Origin: CAJWPI01 sp964571215
GTDB taxonomy: Bacteria; Pseudomonadota; Gammaproteobacteria; Magnimaribacterales; Magnimaribacteraceae
DNA length: 17,287 bases
NCBI GenBank assembly: GCA_964571215.1
Contig: CAZMZZ010000033.1
Span: 1-17,287 of the forward strand
Direction of reading: 5' to 3'
This document shows positions 14,893 to 17,287 of the stretch, in pieces. Below the pieces are notes generated by a model that was not told where the DNA came from, searched no databases, and was given only the letters and a program-made list of their open reading frames with translations. The stretch's first letter is position 1. Every line of letters starts with the position of its first letter. The translations under genes were made by a program, and so were the position numbers.

Positions 14893-17287
14893 ATGCTCAA
14901 GAAAAATCTTCAAAAATTACTATCAAATAGGATCTTGCTCCTAGATGGTGCTATGGGAACTATGATTCAAGACGAAAGACTTACAGAAGATGATTTCAGA
15001 AGTAAAGAATATAGAAATTTTGATTATGAGTTAAAAGGAAATAACGATCTCTTAAATATAACTCAACCAGAATTAATTAAAGAAATTCATAAAAAATTTC
15101 TTTTAGCTGGGAGTGATTTTATAGAAACAAATACTTTTAATTCAAATTCGATCTCTCAAGCTGATTATTTTTTACAACAAAAATCTTATGAACTTAATTA
15201 TCAAGGAGCAAAGATAGCTAAAGAAGCTATTAAAGATACCAAAAAAAAAGCTTATGTAGTTGGCTCTATAGGTCCTACTAATAAAACTGCATCATTATCA
15301 CCTGATGTACATAATCCTGCACAAAGAAATATATCTTTTGATGAGCTAGTTAAAAGTTATCGAGAAAGTATTGATGGGTTAATTGATGGTGGTAGTGACT
15401 TGCTTATGTTTGAAACTGTTTTTGATACATTAAATGTAAAAGCTGGAATATATGCATATATAGAAAAATGCCAAGATTTAAAAAAAGAAATTCCTCTAAT
15501 TGTTTCTGGCACCATAACTGATGCTTCAGGAAGAACTCTTTCAGGTCAAACTGTTGAAGGCTTCTGGGCTGCTATAAGGCATAGCGATGCTGATGCCATA
15601 GGCTTTAACTGTGCCTTAGGCGCTGAACATCTTAGACCTCACCTACATTCTCTAGACAATATCTCAGATAAGCCTATAAGCCTTCATCCTAATGCAGGAT
15701 TGCCTAATGAAATGGGAAGTTATGATGAATCTCCAGAACACATGTCTTCGATAATAAAAGAAATTGCTGAAGAAGGGTTAGTTAATATAGTTGGTGGATG
15801 TTGTGGAACTACACCTAGTCATATTGAAGCTATAAAAGAAGAAGTTGCTCATTTAAACCAAAGAAAATCAAAAAAAAGTAATAAAGTAACTTTTTTAAGT
15901 GGACTTGAGCATCTCTCTATTAGCAAAGATTCACTTTTCATTAATATTGGAGAAAGAACTAATGTTACAGGATCAAAGAAATTTTCTAGATTGATTAAAG
16001 AAAAAAAATATGATGAAGCTCTTGAAGTTGCAAAGAGTCAAGTTGAATCAGGAGCTCAAATAATTGATGTGAACATGGATGAAGGCCTACTTGATTCAAA
16101 AGAAGAGATGGTACATTTTTTAAAACTTATTTCTACGGAACCGGAAATTTGTAAAGTTCCAATAATGATAGATTCATCAAAGTGGGATGTAATAGAAGAA
16201 GGTTTAAAAAATATACAAGGAAAAAGTATAGTTAATTCAATAAGTCTAAAAGAAGGTAAAGAGGAGTTTGTAAAACAAGCTCGATTATGTAAAAGATATG
16301 GAGCAGCAATAGTGGTTATGGCATTCGATGAGAAAGGCCAGGCAGCTAACTATGAAGATAGGTGTAAAATATGTAAAAGAAGCTACGATATATTAGTTAA
16401 AGAAGTTAATTTTCCAGAAGAGGATATTATCTTTGATCCCAATGTTTTTGCTGTAGCAACTGGCCTCGATGAACATCTAAACTACGCTAAAGATTTTATA
16501 GATGCATGTAAGTACATAAAGAAAAACTATCCAAATATAAGAACATCGGGTGGCATTAGTAATGTTTCTTTCTCTTTTAGAGGCAATGATCTAATAAGAG
16601 AAGCTATGCACTCAGTATTTCTTTACCATGCAATTAAGAATGGATTATCTATGGGAATTGTAAACGCAGGTCAACTTTCAGTTTATGAAGATATTGATCC
16701 TAAATTAAGAGACACAATTGAAGATGTGATTCTTAATAGAAAAAAAGACGCTACAGAAAAATTAATAGAAGCTTCTAAGGGTTTTTCTCAAAAAAAAGAA
16801 AAAAGTGAAGAAACGATAGCTTGGCGTGAATTGAAGAGTGATGAAAGAATTTCTCACTCTCTAGTACATGGAATTAATAAATTCATAATAGAAGACGTAG
16901 AAGAAGAAAGAACGCTTAAGGATAGTCCCATAGAGGTTATTGAAGGACCTCTGATGGATGGAATGAACATAGTAGGAGATTTATTTGGGGAAGGAAAAAT
17001 GTTTCTTCCTCAAGTTGTTAAAAGTGCTAGAGTTATGAAAGAAGCAGTATCTTATTTAATCCCATTTATAGAAAAAGAAAAAATTGGAAAACTTAAGACA
17101 AATGGAAAAATAATCCTAGCTACTGTAAAAGGTGATGTACATGATATTGGAAAAAATATCGTTGGTGTCATCTTGCAATGTAATAACTTTGAAGTAATTG
17201 ATCTGGGAGTAATGGTTCCAGCAGAGAAAATCATTCAAACTGCAATTAAAGAAAATGCGGATTTCATAGGACTTAGTGGACTTATAA
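14893..17287 (+). CDS. metH: MetH, cobalamin-dependent methionine synthase (3' end outside window)
   Basis: The frame from ATG 14893 stays open to the window end (798 codons of an expected 1200 or so). MetH transfers the methyl group of 5-methyltetrahydrofolate to homocysteine through cobalamin. The homocysteine domain comes first (about 1-320), opening with LLLDGAMGTMIQDE and carrying zinc ligands Cys240 (GFNCALG) and Cys303/Cys304 (GGCCGTTP). The folate domain (about 345-630) has INIGERTNVTGS and RTSGGISNVSFSFRG. The helical cap follows (about 650-735), then the start of the cobalamin domain with GDVHDIGKN (747-755), in which His750 is the lower cobalt ligand of the D-x-H-x-x-G motif. The rest of the cobalamin domain and the AdoMet reactivation domain lie beyond the edge. 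All visible catalytic residues are intact. A run of nine A residues occurs at 15241-15249. No cobalamin or SAH riboswitch was recognised upstream. Confidence 0.96.
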   Translation, partial: MLKKNLQKLLSNRILLLDGAMGTMIQDERLTEDDFRSKEYRNFDYELKGNNDLLNITQPELIKEIHKKFLLAGSDFIETNTFNSNSISQADYFLQQKSYELNYQGAKIAKEAIKDTKKKAYVVGSIGPTNKTASLSPDVHNPAQRNISFDELVKSYRESIDGLIDGGSDLLMFETVFDTLNVKAGIYAYIEKCQDLKKEIPLIVSGTITDASGRTLSGQTVEGFWAAIRHSDADAIGFNCALGAEHLRPHLHSLDNISDKPISLHPNAGLPNEMGSYDESPEHMSSIIKEIAEEGLVNIVGGCCGTTPSHIEAIKEEVAHLNQRKSKKSNKVTFLSGLEHLSISKDSLFINIGERTNVTGSKKFSRLIKEKKYDEALEVAKSQVESGAQIIDVNMDEGLLDSKEEMVHFLKLISTEPEICKVPIMIDSSKWDVIEEGLKNIQGKSIVNSISLKEGKEEFVKQARLCKRYGAAIVVMAFDEKGQAANYEDRCKICKRSYDILVKEVNFPEEDIIFDPNVFAVATGLDEHLNYAKDFIDACKYIKKNYPNIRTSGGISNVSFSFRGNDLIREAMHSVFLYHAIKNGLSMGIVNAGQLSVYEDIDPKLRDTIEDVILNRKKDATEKLIEASKGFSQKKEKSEETIAWRELKSDERISHSLVHGINKFIIEDVEEERTLKDSPIEVIEGPLMDGMNIVGDLFGEGKMFLPQVVKSARVMKEAVSYLIPFIEKEKIGKLKTNGKIILATVKGDVHDIGKNIVGVILQCNNFEVIDLGVMVPAEKIIQTAIKENADFIGLSGLI

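Noticed and set aside
17052..17234. A 60-codon minus-strand open frame inside metH
   Set aside because: Antisense to the conserved cobalamin-binding domain; no family resemblance.

Overview
The window is strongly AT-rich and densely coded. Genes are separated by a few bases or overlap, and every recognisable product matches a gammaproteobacterial family. A complete Na+-NQR gene set, an extended-form GAPDH, paired acyl-CoA dehydrogenases, mfd followed by a CsiV-family gene, exonuclease I, NfuA and cobalamin-dependent MetH fit a streamlined marine gammaproteobacterium. The SAR86 group is my best guess, inferred from composition and gene content rather than from a marker gene.

Layout. From 4650 down to 1 on the minus strand lies the nqrABCDE(F) operon, encoding the respiratory sodium-pumping NADH:quinone oxidoreductase; only the first codons of nqrF are inside the window. 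A 94-base gap with a good -10 box and an unusually GC-rich discriminator separates it from an upstream minus-strand operon (8550 to 4745). That operon holds two acyl-CoA dehydrogenase subunits and then a GAPDH with an N-terminal extension, tightly coupled by a 3-base gap and a 1-base stop/start overlap. A divergent promoter region of about 75 bases leads on the plus strand to mfd (transcription-repair coupling factor, shorter than usual) and a csiV-like cell-wall gene. These converge, with one base between stop codons, on the minus-strand pair nfuA-sbcB. A 222-base region with several inverted repeats separates nfuA from the divergent metH, which runs off the right edge.

How the genes work together. 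The left half is energy and carbon metabolism: FAD-dependent acyl-CoA oxidation, a triose-phosphate step and the sodium-motive respiratory entry point. The middle and right are housekeeping: DNA repair (mfd, sbcB), peptidoglycan synthesis (csiV), Fe-S maturation (nfuA) and methionine synthesis (metH). The nqr / long gap / mfd / csiV neighbourhood is, from memory, also found in Pseudomonas; the acyl-CoA dehydrogenase pair between gap and mfd is the accessory part.

I found no mobile element, CRISPR array, tRNA or rRNA, and no gene-free stretch over 300 bases. I see no wholly new system. The points most worth checking are an Mfd that appears to lack domain D3, an altered flavin-attachment motif in NqrB, the GC-rich nqr promoter discriminator, and the palindrome-rich metH leader.
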